Below the pieces are notes generated by a model. It saw nothing but the letters and a program-made list of their open reading frames with translations, made no database searches and had not been told where the DNA came from. A DNA stretch of 37,465 bases, taken from contig JACUUL010000018.1 in assembly GCA_014859345.1 (NCBI GenBank), positions 1 to 37,465 on the forward strand. Reading direction: 5' to 3'. Of this stretch, positions 31,259 to 37,465 are shown piece by piece; the stretch's first letter is position 1, and every line of letters starts with the position of its first letter. The position numbers and the translations under genes are program-made. The stretch is from Thermoleophilia bacterium (GTDB lineage Bacteria; Actinomycetota; Thermoleophilia; BMS3ABIN01).

Positions 31259-32914
31259 TCATGGCGCGATGCTCATCTTTTGCAGGGAGAACTGGGCAAT
31301 TTTCTTAAAAGCGGGGGCCGCCACGGTGGCGCCGCCGCCAAACGGCCTCGGCTCGTCCACCATAACCAGAATCACCAGCTGGGGATCGGCCGCGGGAGCG
31401 AAGCCGATGAACGAGCCGATATAATCGTCGTTCGAGTAGCCGCTGCCGTCTGGCAGGGGCTTCTGGGCGGTGCCGGTCTTGCCGGCCACGCGGTACCCGT
31501 CGACCCGTGCCAGGGGAGCGCCCTCCTCCTCCACAACCCGCGTGAGATACTGGGTCATCTGGCCGGCGCTCTCCTCACTGAGGATGCGCTCGCTTTCGGT
31601 CATGACGGGCTCATCCCCGATCCGGCATACCAGATGAGGGCTTGCCAGCTTGCCGCCGTTTGCGATGGCGGAGTAAGCCGCTACCATCTGGATCGCGGTC
31701 ACCGAGATGCCCTGGCCGATCGGCACGTTGCCGATAGTGGAGTCGGACCACTTCTCCAGGGGCAGCACGATGCCCTCGGCCTCACCCGGAAAGTCCACGC
31801 CTGTGGGAGTTCCGAAGCCGAAGCGGCCGATCCACTCATTCAGCTTCTCTCCGCCCACGCGCATACCCATGGTCACGGCCCCGATGTTGCTGGAATTAAC
31901 CAGGATCTGACCCACATCCCAGCTAACTTCGCCGCGGTCCATGGCATCGCCTATAGTATGGCCGCCCAGCTCCATCTCTGGCGGGAGATAAATGGTTTCG
32001 CCGGGGGCCACGGCCTGCTCTTCGAGCACGACCGAGGCAATGATCGCCTTGAAGACCGAGCCCGGCTCGTAATTGTCGGTGACGGCCCGGTTTCGCTTGA
32101 GCTCTTCGGGCAGTCCGTCGAAATTGTTGGCGTCAGCGGTGGGGACGTTGGCCATCGCCAGTATCTCACCGGTCCGGGGATCCATGACAACCGCCGCGGC
32201 GCCCTTTGCCGACCACTCCTCCACGGTCTCAGCCAGGATCTTCTCCGTCTCGAACTGAATGGCCTGGTCGATGGTCAGCCAGATATCGGTGCCCCGGGTT
32301 CCTTCCTCCAGGGAAAGCATCTTGATTTCCTTGCCGCCGGCGTCAGTGATCACGCGCTGGCGGCCCCCCGTGCCGGCCAGCACGCTGTCCTGCTGCAGCT
32401 CGACGCCGGCCAGTCCGTGGTTTTCGGTGCCGGCAAAGCCCAGCACCTGGGCCGCAACCTGTTTTTGAGGATAGAGCCTTTTCTCCTCGGAGAGAAAGCC
32501 CAGGCCGGTTATGTCCATGGCCTCGATCTGTCCGGCGATTTCAGGATCGACCTTTCGCGCCAGGTATACAAACCCGGAATCCCGGTCCAGAAGCTTCTGC
32601 AGGATCTCATTGGTGTCGGCGGAAAGCAAAGGCGCCAGAACTTCCGCCGTCTGCAGGGGATCCTCCACGAGATAGGGAGTGGCGTAAATTGTCCGCCTCT
32701 CTTCCCCAACAGCCAGCTCGTTGCCGCCGCGGTCGAAGATGGTGCCGCGGCGGGCGGGGAGATCAAACTCCTGGACATGCTGCTGCTGGGCCATCTCCGA
32801 GAGCTGATCGGCTTTTACAGTCTGCAGGAAGGCGGCCCTTGCCGCGACCGCGCCAAATACCAGGAGAAACAGGAAAAAGATGACCCGTATACGCCTGTTC
32901 GGATTTCCCGGCAT
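31259..32914 (-). CDS. ftsI: FtsI/PBP2b-type division transpeptidase
   Basis: A 551-residue class B penicillin-binding protein. An N-terminal membrane helix (8-28) is followed by the dimerisation domain, with RGTIFDRGGNELA. The transpeptidase domain has the SxxK motif in EPGSVFKAI, SxN in NSSNIG and KTG in AGKTGTAQ. It cross-links septal peptidoglycan. There are no PASTA repeats after the catalytic domain, which ends the protein. The ATG lies 6 nt after the ftsL stop without a clear ribosome site, suggesting coupling. Confidence 0.95.
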   Translation of the reverse strand: MPGNPNRRIRVIFFLFLLVFGAVAARAAFLQTVKADQLSEMAQQQHVQEFDLPARRGTIFDRGGNELAVGEERRTIYATPYLVEDPLQTAEVLAPLLSADTNEILQKLLDRDSGFVYLARKVDPEIAGQIEAMDITGLGFLSEEKRLYPQKQVAAQVLGFAGTENHGLAGVELQQDSVLAGTGGRQRVITDAGGKEIKMLSLEEGTRGTDIWLTIDQAIQFETEKILAETVEEWSAKGAAAVVMDPRTGEILAMANVPTADANNFDGLPEELKRNRAVTDNYEPGSVFKAIIASVVLEEQAVAPGETIYLPPEMELGGHTIGDAMDRGEVSWDVGQILVNSSNIGAVTMGMRVGGEKLNEWIGRFGFGTPTGVDFPGEAEGIVLPLEKWSDSTIGNVPIGQGISVTAIQMVAAYSAIANGGKLASPHLVCRIGDEPVMTESERILSEESAGQMTQYLTRVVEEEGAPLARVDGYRVAGKTGTAQKPLPDGSGYSNDDYIGSFIGFAPAADPQLVILVMVDEPRPFGGGATVAAPAFKKIAQFSLQKMSIAP

Positions 32915-32920
32915 TGGTTT

Positions 32921-33367
32921 CTAGGGGGGGATGGTTCCAGCCGTTACTTGACCTTCCAGTTCGGCGTAGGTAGCCAGTGAGTTGGTTGTTCCAATATATA
33001 TGTACTCCATCTTCCCGGGCGGCACCATGCCCAGGGAGCCGGAGGCGATCTGGCCGATTCTCTCCGGCGAGCTCAAGGCGGAGACCTCGCCCGCCAGCCG
33101 GGCGTTTTCAGCCGTGAGGGTGTTTCTCTCCCGGATCAGCTCGTTGTACTGCATGTTCTTCTGGAGAGTGACCACATGCATCGCCACCAAACCGATAAGG
33201 CTCAAGGCCACCATCATCAGCCAGGCGCCGACGTGGACCGTGTTGAAGACGGGCAGGGCCAGCCTGCGGCCACCGGATGCCGGCCGGCCGGCCGAGGATC
33301 TGGAGTCACGCTCGAACTTCCGCGTAATCTCAGTGAATCCCCAGTCGTTTTGGGCGGCGCGCGCCAT
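32921..33367 (-). CDS. ftsL: FtsL-like division protein
   Basis: A 148-residue bitopic protein placed between rsmH and ftsI, the canonical ftsL position. A basic cytoplasmic N-terminus (1-38) is followed by one membrane helix (about 45-68). A short coiled coil (IRERNTLTAENARLAGEVSAL, split by the window of about 78-100) then leads to the ERIGQIASGSLGMVPP motif typical of FtsL/DivIC. Primary sequence in this family is poorly conserved, so the call rests on topology and position. AGGAGG precedes the ATG at 3 nt. A run of seven C residues precedes the stop. Confidence 0.87.
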   Translation of the reverse strand: MARAAQNDWGFTEITRKFERDSRSSAGRPASGGRRLALPVFNTVHVGAWLMMVALSLIGLVAMHVVTLQKNMQYNELIRERNTLTAENARLAGEVSALSSPERIGQIASGSLGMVPPGKMEYIYIGTTNSLATYAELEGQVTAGTIPP

Positions 33368-33374
33368 CTCCCTC

Positions 33375-34340
33375 CTAGATCTTCTCCGCCACGCGCAGCC
33401 TGGCCGACTGCGAGCGTGGATTTTCCGAAACTTCTTCAGCCGATGGCGAAACGGGCCTGCGGGTGATGAGCCGGACCTCAGGCTCGGCGCCGCACACGCA
33501 CCGGGGCAGATCCGGCGGACACTTGCACTTTCCCAGGCGCCCGGCGAAGAACTGCTTGACGATGCGGTCTTCCAGCGAGTGGAAGCTGATCACCGCCAGC
33601 CGGCCACCCGGAGCCAGCAGCCGAAGGGCGTTCTCAAGCCCGCGGGCCAGAGAGCCCAGCTCGTCGTTCACGGCTATCCTGAGCGCCTGGAAGACACGGC
33701 GGGCCGGATGCCCTGCCCCAAAGCGGGCCGGGGTAGGGATGGCTGTCTTGATGGTGTCCACCAGCTGCAGGGTGGTCTCGTAAGGCTGCTTTTCCCGCTC
33801 GGCGCAGACACGCCTGGCTATCTGGCGTGCATACCTCTCCTCACCATAAGTCTTGAAGATGTGGGCCAGCTCCTGGCATGGCAGCTCGTTGACCAGCTTT
33901 TTGGCCGTGACCGGGTTATCCGGATCCATGCGCATGTCCAGGGGAGCGTTGTAGCTGTAGGAGAACCCCCTCTCCGGCCTTTCCAGCTGCATCGAAGAGA
34001 CGCCCAGGTCCATGTAAATGAGGTCAGCCTCAAAACCGTTCTGATCGAGGTCCTCGAGAGCGTCGGCGAAATTGCCCTGGACGAAACGGCAGCGGAAAGG
34101 CTGATGCCGGGCAAAGAGATCGAAGTAGCCTTTGGCGACCGGGTCCCGGTCAACACCTATGAACATGGCCTGCGGCCCCAGCAACCTGGCCAGCAGGCGG
34201 GCGTGTCCGCCGGCGCCGAAAGTGCAGTCGATTACGGTGTCCTCGGGCTGGGGGTCAAGCAGCCCGACCAGCTCGGCCGCCAGCACCGGCACGTGAACCG
34301 CAAAGTCCTGGGTTAAGCCTTCCATGCCGTTGGTCTGCAT
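33375..34340 (-). CDS. rsmH: 16S rRNA (cytosine1402-N4)-methyltransferase RsmH
   Basis: A 321-residue SAM-dependent enzyme (former MraW) that methylates C1402 in 16S rRNA. HVPVLAAELVGLL opens the domain. DCTFGAGGHARLL binds SAM, DLGVSSMQL and ISFHSLEDRIVKQFF are signatures, and CKCPPDLPRCVCG is the cysteine segment near the C-terminus. I start at ATG 34340, with GGGAG 6 nt upstream. A longer frame extends into mraZ without similarity. It is the usual second gene of the dcw cluster. Confidence 0.95.
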   Translation of the reverse strand: MQTNGMEGLTQDFAVHVPVLAAELVGLLDPQPEDTVIDCTFGAGGHARLLARLLGPQAMFIGVDRDPVAKGYFDLFARHQPFRCRFVQGNFADALEDLDQNGFEADLIYMDLGVSSMQLERPERGFSYSYNAPLDMRMDPDNPVTAKKLVNELPCQELAHIFKTYGEERYARQIARRVCAEREKQPYETTLQLVDTIKTAIPTPARFGAGHPARRVFQALRIAVNDELGSLARGLENALRLLAPGGRLAVISFHSLEDRIVKQFFAGRLGKCKCPPDLPRCVCGAEPEVRLITRRPVSPSAEEVSENPRSQSARLRVAEKI

Positions 34341-34383
34341 CCCTCTCTCCCTTGGTCGCGGACGCCAGTCTTGCCGCCGTCCT

Positions 34384-34812
34384 TTACTCTTCCTGTTCAT
34401 AGCGCTGGTCCTCGGCCTCTTCCCAGGCCTCCCAGCGGCCCTTGTCCCAGATCTCAAACTTGTTGTTGAGACCCTTGAACACCACTTCCTTGCCGATGCC
34501 CGCCACTTTCAGATGGTAAGCCGACAGGCTGATGCGTCCCTGTTTGTCCACTTCGCAGGGGAAGGCTGACCCGAAGAGCGTCCTTTCGATCCTGAGAGCT
34601 TCCCTGCTGGTGATGGGATTGAGGCTGGAAAGCTGGTTCTGGACCAGTTCCTGCCATTCGGATTCTGGGTAGACGGCCAGGCATCCGCCGAAGAATTTGG
34701 TGACCACGACTTTGCCGCCGGAAATCTGGGAGCGAAACTTTGCAGGAATCGCCACCCTGTTCTTCGAATCCAATGTGTGTACGTAATGTCCCCAAAATTT
34801 ATATCCCGGCAT
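34384..34812 (-). CDS. mraZ: MraZ, dcw-cluster transcription regulator
   Basis: About 142 residues with two SpoVT/AbrB-like DNA-binding repeats: HTLDSKNRVAIPAKFR and CEVDKQGRISLSAY. MraZ forms a ring and represses or tunes its own dcw operon by binding short direct repeats. I start at ATG 34812, because the in-frame GTG at 34845 would place the operator inside the gene. The Shine-Dalgarno is weak (GGGGA). The first repeat has Asn where the DxKGR motif normally has Gly. Confidence 0.94.
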   Translation of the reverse strand: MPGYKFWGHYVHTLDSKNRVAIPAKFRSQISGGKVVVTKFFGGCLAVYPESEWQELVQNQLSSLNPITSREALRIERTLFGSAFPCEVDKQGRISLSAYHLKVAGIGKEVVFKGLNNKFEIWDKGRWEAWEEAEDQRYEQEE

Positions 34813-34819
34813 ATTGGTT

Positions 34820-34844
34820 CCCCACTTTATACCACTATTCCCCA
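34820..34844 (-). promoter_or_regulatory. MraZ operator: three direct repeats with 10-bp period
   Basis: On the minus strand TGGGG (34844-34840), TGGTA (34834-34830) and TGGGG (34824-34820) are spaced exactly 10 bp apart. This matches the TGGGN-N5-TGGGN arrangement known for MraZ. A -10-like TATAAA (34826-34831) lies between the second and third repeats, so binding would block transcription. The predicted start falls only a few bases before the mraZ ATG. Confidence 0.75.
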
Positions 34845-35104
34845 CACAGCAAGCAAAATCATGCCTGAATTTGAGGAGTTTCCCCTATTTTTTCGTATGA
34901 TTGTCCCCGAAATACGCACGGTTTGTTGCAGAGGATGCGCGGCTTGAGCGAATTTGCCAAAAGACGTGGAAAATTCCCGCGGACGTTAAAGGTCCTTCCT
35001 GCTTCCGGGGAATGGCCTTGAAGGAGCAAAAGAAACCGGGCGGCAACCGTACCAGCAGAAGCAGGGAGCCGCGAATGATTTTTGCAGATGGGGAAAAGTG
35101 GTTG

Positions 35105-35120
35105 GCCGGCGGCTGCCGGC
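35105..35120. repeat. GC-rich hairpin after the TPR gene
   Basis: GCCGGC (35105-35110) and GCCGGC (35115-35120) pair around a 4-nt loop, 18 nt beyond the TPR gene stop. On the minus strand a T4 run follows only after 8 nt, so termination is possible but weak. The rest of the 34846-35137 stretch shows no gene and should hold the dcw promoter. Confidence 0.35.
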
Positions 35121-35137
35121 TGCCCCGCTGAAACCGC

Positions 35138-35716
35138 CTAGGGCGAGAACCCGGTGTCGTCCGGGCCGGCCAGCAGTTGCTGGGCCAGATTGGCGCTGCG
35201 GTTACTCGGATTAATATCGTACGCCCGCTGCCAGTCCTTCCGCGCTTCTTCCATCTTGCCCGATTCGGCGTAAACGGCGCCTCTCACCAGCAGAAGCACC
35301 TGGTGATTGGGGTCGATGGCCAGGCCTTTCTCGACCTCACGCATGGCCACGTCGATCAATCCCTGTCCCAGGTAGGCCTCGCCCAAGCCGGCGTAGATGT
35401 CGGCGTCCTGCGGGTTTGCAGCCAATGCCTTGCTGTACCACTCAGCCGCTTCGGTGTATCTTCCCTGCATTGAATAAATACTGGCCAGGCCGGACATGGC
35501 CACGTCGTCCGCGGGGTTGGCGGCGATCAGATCCTTGTAAGCCTCTACCTGCGGCGTGTAGCTTAACATTTCATTCCGCAGGCGGGCCAACTCCTCAGGC
35601 GAATGCGGATTTTCCGGGTCTTTATCGCTTCCCCGGAACAACGCGGGCGCGGTCAGGGCGACCACCACTACCACGGCAGCCGCAATTATCGCCCAGTAAT
35701 ATGCCTTGAACTTCAC
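35138..35716 (-). CDS. Membrane-anchored TPR protein
   Basis: A 192-residue protein with an N-terminal signal-anchor helix (about 7-27) and a charged linker. Four TPR-like repeats span about 55-180 (for example AEWYSKALAANPQDADIYAGLGEAYL and its successor motif ending GLAIDPNHQ). TPR arrays are protein-binding scaffolds, and the partner cannot be read from sequence. The start is GTG with AAGGAG 5 nt upstream, and a perfect TATAAT lies 35 nt upstream. It is a separate unit from the dcw genes. Confidence 0.85.
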   Translation of the reverse strand: MKFKAYYWAIIAAAVVVVVALTAPALFRGSDKDPENPHSPEELARLRNEMLSYTPQVEAYKDLIAANPADDVAMSGLASIYSMQGRYTEAAEWYSKALAANPQDADIYAGLGEAYLGQGLIDVAMREVEKGLAIDPNHQVLLLVRGAVYAESGKMEEARKDWQRAYDINPSNRSANLAQQLLAGPDDTGFSP

Positions 35717-35750
35717 GAATTCTCCTTACCGGAAGGAAACATCGATAATT

Positions 35751-35756
35751 ATTATA
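35751..35756 (-). promoter_or_regulatory. Candidate -10 box for the TPR gene
   Basis: On the minus strand the hexamer is a perfect TATAAT. A start near 35744 would give a leader of about 28 nt. The -35 region (GGACTT, 16 nt away) matches poorly. Confidence 0.5.
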
Positions 35757-35856
35757 GCGCAAAGACCGGGCAAGTCCGCCACTCACAAAACTAATTTTTA
35801 TTAAGGCTTGGCCGATGGGGTCGCCGGTTGGCTTCCCGCTTCCCTGATCTGGTTTA

Positions 35857-36648
35857 CTAGCCTTCCGGTGAATCAAACAGGCCGAGATAGAGCTGCATAA
35901 GCTCGTTGCCGAAAAACAGGGCGGCCAGCGCCCCCACTGCCAAAAAGGGCCCGAAAGGCACGCGGCTCTTCCGGCCCTTGCGCCCGGCCGCAATCAGCCC
36001 GATGCCCACGAGGGCTCCCAGCAGGAATCCCAGAAAGAGGCCGACGGTCACGGACCTTCCCAGGAAAAACCCCAGCATGCCGGCGAGCTTGACGTCGCCC
36101 ATGCCCATGCCCTTGGGGAAGATCAGCGTGATCAGAAAGAAAAAGCCGGCGCTTGCGACCCCGGCCAGCGGGAAAGTCCACCAGGAGGGGAAGTCCGGGT
36201 CGGTGGCGCTCAAAGAGATGGCCACCATGGCCGTAACTCCCACGGCCGCCACCGGAAGCACCACTATGTTGGGGATGATGTAATGCTCCAGATCGATGAA
36301 GAAGACCACGATCAGGGTCGAGATCAGCAGCAGGGCCGGGAACAATTCGGCTGTCAGGCCGAAGCGCCAGCCGGCCAGGACGAAGAGCACGGCGTTAAGC
36401 AGTTCCACCAGTGGATAACGCACCGGGATGGAGGTGCCGCAGCGCCGGCATTTCCCCCTGAGTGCCAGATAGCTCACCAGAGGAATGTTGTCGTACCAGT
36501 TCAGGGGCCGGTCGCACTCCGGGCAGTGCGAAGCCGGAGCTATAACCGATTCGCGCCGCGGCAGGCGGTAGATGCAGACGTTGAGGAAGCTGCCTGTGAC
36601 AGCGCCCACGACAAAGAGAAGGATAAGGGTAGGAATCATAATAGCCAC
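35857..36648 (-). CDS. pilD: Prepilin peptidase (PilD/TadV type A24 family)
   Basis: A 263-residue membrane aspartic protease that cleaves and N-methylates type IV pilin-like signal peptides. The cytoplasmic N-methylation domain has the zinc pair CPECDRPLNWYDNIP and CRRCG. Catalytic aspartates lie in FFIDLEHYIIP and in the GxGD motif GMGMGDVKLAG. Seven to eight membrane helices are expected. The frame starts at GTG 36648, and an ATG three codons later is an alternative. No clear ribosome site is seen. No pilus genes are in the window. Confidence 0.94.
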   Translation of the reverse strand: MAIMIPTLILLFVVGAVTGSFLNVCIYRLPRRESVIAPASHCPECDRPLNWYDNIPLVSYLALRGKCRRCGTSIPVRYPLVELLNAVLFVLAGWRFGLTAELFPALLLISTLIVVFFIDLEHYIIPNIVVLPVAAVGVTAMVAISLSATDPDFPSWWTFPLAGVASAGFFFLITLIFPKGMGMGDVKLAGMLGFFLGRSVTVGLFLGFLLGALVGIGLIAAGRKGRKSRVPFGPFLAVGALAALFFGNELMQLYLGLFDSPEG

Positions 36649-36730
36649 GGTTTTAGTTTTCGGTCCGGTCTCCAGGGTGCCTGAGTGGCCTCTTTCGACC
36701 GGGGCAGGAACCCTGAGTCCGCGAATCTTG

Positions 36731-37387
36731 TTATTTCGCCGGTTCCAGCACCACTATTTTCGGGCCGGCGGACAGATTTTCCTTTTCCACCTCTATCTCG
36801 CTGGCGCCGGCCCGCTCAACTGATGGCTTGCCCGCCAGGAATTCATCGACTCCGGCGATCTGGAAACGGCATTTGCTGTTGCGGAAATGCATGGGTATCG
36901 TCAGGGGCGGAGACAGCTGCTGCCAGACCCGAGTGGCGGCGGCCGCGTCAATCGTGAAGGTTCCGCCCACGGGAATCATGAGAACGTCAACCGGGCCGAT
37001 AGCCTCGACCTGCTCGGCCGAGAGCACCTGGCCCAGATCTCCCAGATGGCAGATATTGAAGCTGTCGGCGCTTATCGAGAAAACGAGATTGTCTCCCCGC
37101 TGGGCGCCAGCCACCTTATCGTGGTAAGAGGCTACGCCGAAGATGCTGAATCCCGCTTCACTGTGGCTGTTAGGCGTGGAGACAATAATGGGCGTACCTC
37201 CGACCGCCTCCACGTTGTTATGGTCGGGATGCTGGTGGCTGATCGTGACCACGTCGGCGGTCTCGTCGATTGGATCGTAAAGCAGGGTTCCCGGATAGGC
37301 TTCCACGTCGTAGGGATCGGTGATGAGGACGGCGCCGGACCCGGTGGTGAGAAGAAAACAGCTGTGCCCCAGCCACTTTATCTTCAT
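36731..37387 (-). CDS. UPF0173-type metallo-beta-lactamase-fold hydrolase
   Basis: A 218-residue protein. MKIKWLGHSCFLL opens the fold. The metal motif HQHPDH (HxHxDH) and the later HLGDLG supply ligands, and the final histidine is probably in PMHFRN. Members of this group are broad metal-dependent hydrolases of unknown substrate. The ATG has GGGGAGG about 9 nt upstream. Its upstream DNA is occupied by a 22-bp tandem repeat. Confidence 0.88.
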   Translation of the reverse strand: MKIKWLGHSCFLLTTGSGAVLITDPYDVEAYPGTLLYDPIDETADVVTISHQHPDHNNVEAVGGTPIIVSTPNSHSEAGFSIFGVASYHDKVAGAQRGDNLVFSISADSFNICHLGDLGQVLSAEQVEAIGPVDVLMIPVGGTFTIDAAAATRVWQQLSPPLTIPMHFRNSKCRFQIAGVDEFLAGKPSVERAGASEIEVEKENLSAGPKIVVLEPAK

Positions 37388-37410
37388 GAAGACAAACCTC
37401 CCCTTTCAAG

Positions 37411-37465
37411 CATCCCGAGCGCCTCTGCTTGTCATCCCGAGCGCCTTTACTTGTCATCCCGAGCG
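37411..37465. repeat. 22-bp tandem repeat at the right edge
   Basis: CATCCCGAGCG recurs at 37411, 37433 and 37455 with an exact 22-bp period. The spacers are near-identical (CCTCTGCTTGT and CCTTTACTTGT). The array runs off the window. The unit TTGTCATCCCGAGCG resembles the end of the palindromic element between dsrA and dsrB, so both may belong to one interspersed repeat family. Confidence 0.8.

Noticed and set aside
31148-32980. Plus-strand open frame of 610 codons opposite ftsI
   Set aside because: It is the shadow of ftsI, whose SxxK, SxN and KTG motifs are clear on the minus strand.
37411-37465. CRISPR array
   Set aside because: The period is only 22 bp, the intervening bases are near-identical rather than unique spacers, and no cas genes are present.
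1-37465. tRNA, rRNA or insertion-sequence genes
   Set aside because: No T-loop-like GTTCGA context with a cloverleaf, no rRNA segments and no transposase-like frame were found on either strand.

Overview
The window is one contiguous, GC-rich bacterial chromosome segment, and every credible gene lies on the minus strand. Transcription therefore runs from high to low coordinates. Two conserved blocks meet here: a cell-division/peptidoglycan (dcw) cluster with its Gram-positive-style tail (about 34.8 kb down to 12.2 kb), and a complete dissimilatory sulfite reductase (dsr) cluster (12.0 kb down to 0.1 kb). The order ftsZ-pgeF-yggS-sepF-proC-yggT-divIVA-yggU-traR-lspA-rluD is typical of Terrabacteria (Actinomycetota, Bacillota and relatives). 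No sporulation genes are interspersed. My best guess is an uncultured, deep-branching, anaerobic Actinomycetota or a nearby lineage. This is inference from synteny, not phylogeny.

Region 37.4-35.1 kb: a UPF0173-type metallo-hydrolase, a PilD-like prepilin peptidase and a membrane-anchored TPR protein. A 22-bp tandem repeat runs off the right edge. Region 34.8-18.8 kb: mraZ-rsmH-ftsL-ftsI-[gap]-murF-mraY-murD-ftsW-murG-murC-murB-ftsQ-ftsA-ftsZ. murE is missing from its usual place between ftsI and murF, where a 388-nt gap lies. MraZ-type operator repeats precede mraZ. Region 18.8-12.2 kb: pgeF, yggS, sepF, proC, yggT, divIVA, yggU, a TraR/DksA-type gene interrupted by an in-frame amber codon, lspA and rluD.

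Region 12.0-0.1 kb: dsrN, then a 418-nt regulatory gap with a strong sigma70-like promoter, then dsrM-dsrC-dsrK-dsrJ-dsrO-dsrP-dsrA-dsrB-dsrD-dsrL, closed by a hairpin terminator at the left edge. Electrons would enter DsrMKJOP from menaquinol and/or the periplasm and be used to reduce the DsrC trisulfide. DsrAB, with siroheme or siroheme amide (DsrN), reduces sulfite and loads sulfur on DsrC, DsrD would stimulate DsrAB, and DsrL would link NAD(P)H to DsrAB. No dsrEFH, apr, sat or qmo genes are present. Together with dsrD, this points to sulfite reduction or disproportionation rather than oxidation.

Most notable observations: (1) the amber-split TraR/DksA gene whose zinc finger is intact after the stop; (2) a DsrJ whose third heme site is CX6CH instead of CX2CH; (3) dsrC placed between dsrM and dsrK and followed by a perfect 15-bp hairpin; (4) inverted repeats in every dsr-operon gap of 80 nt or more; (5) a DsrL-type oxidoreductase together with DsrD; (6) loss of murE from the dcw cluster.
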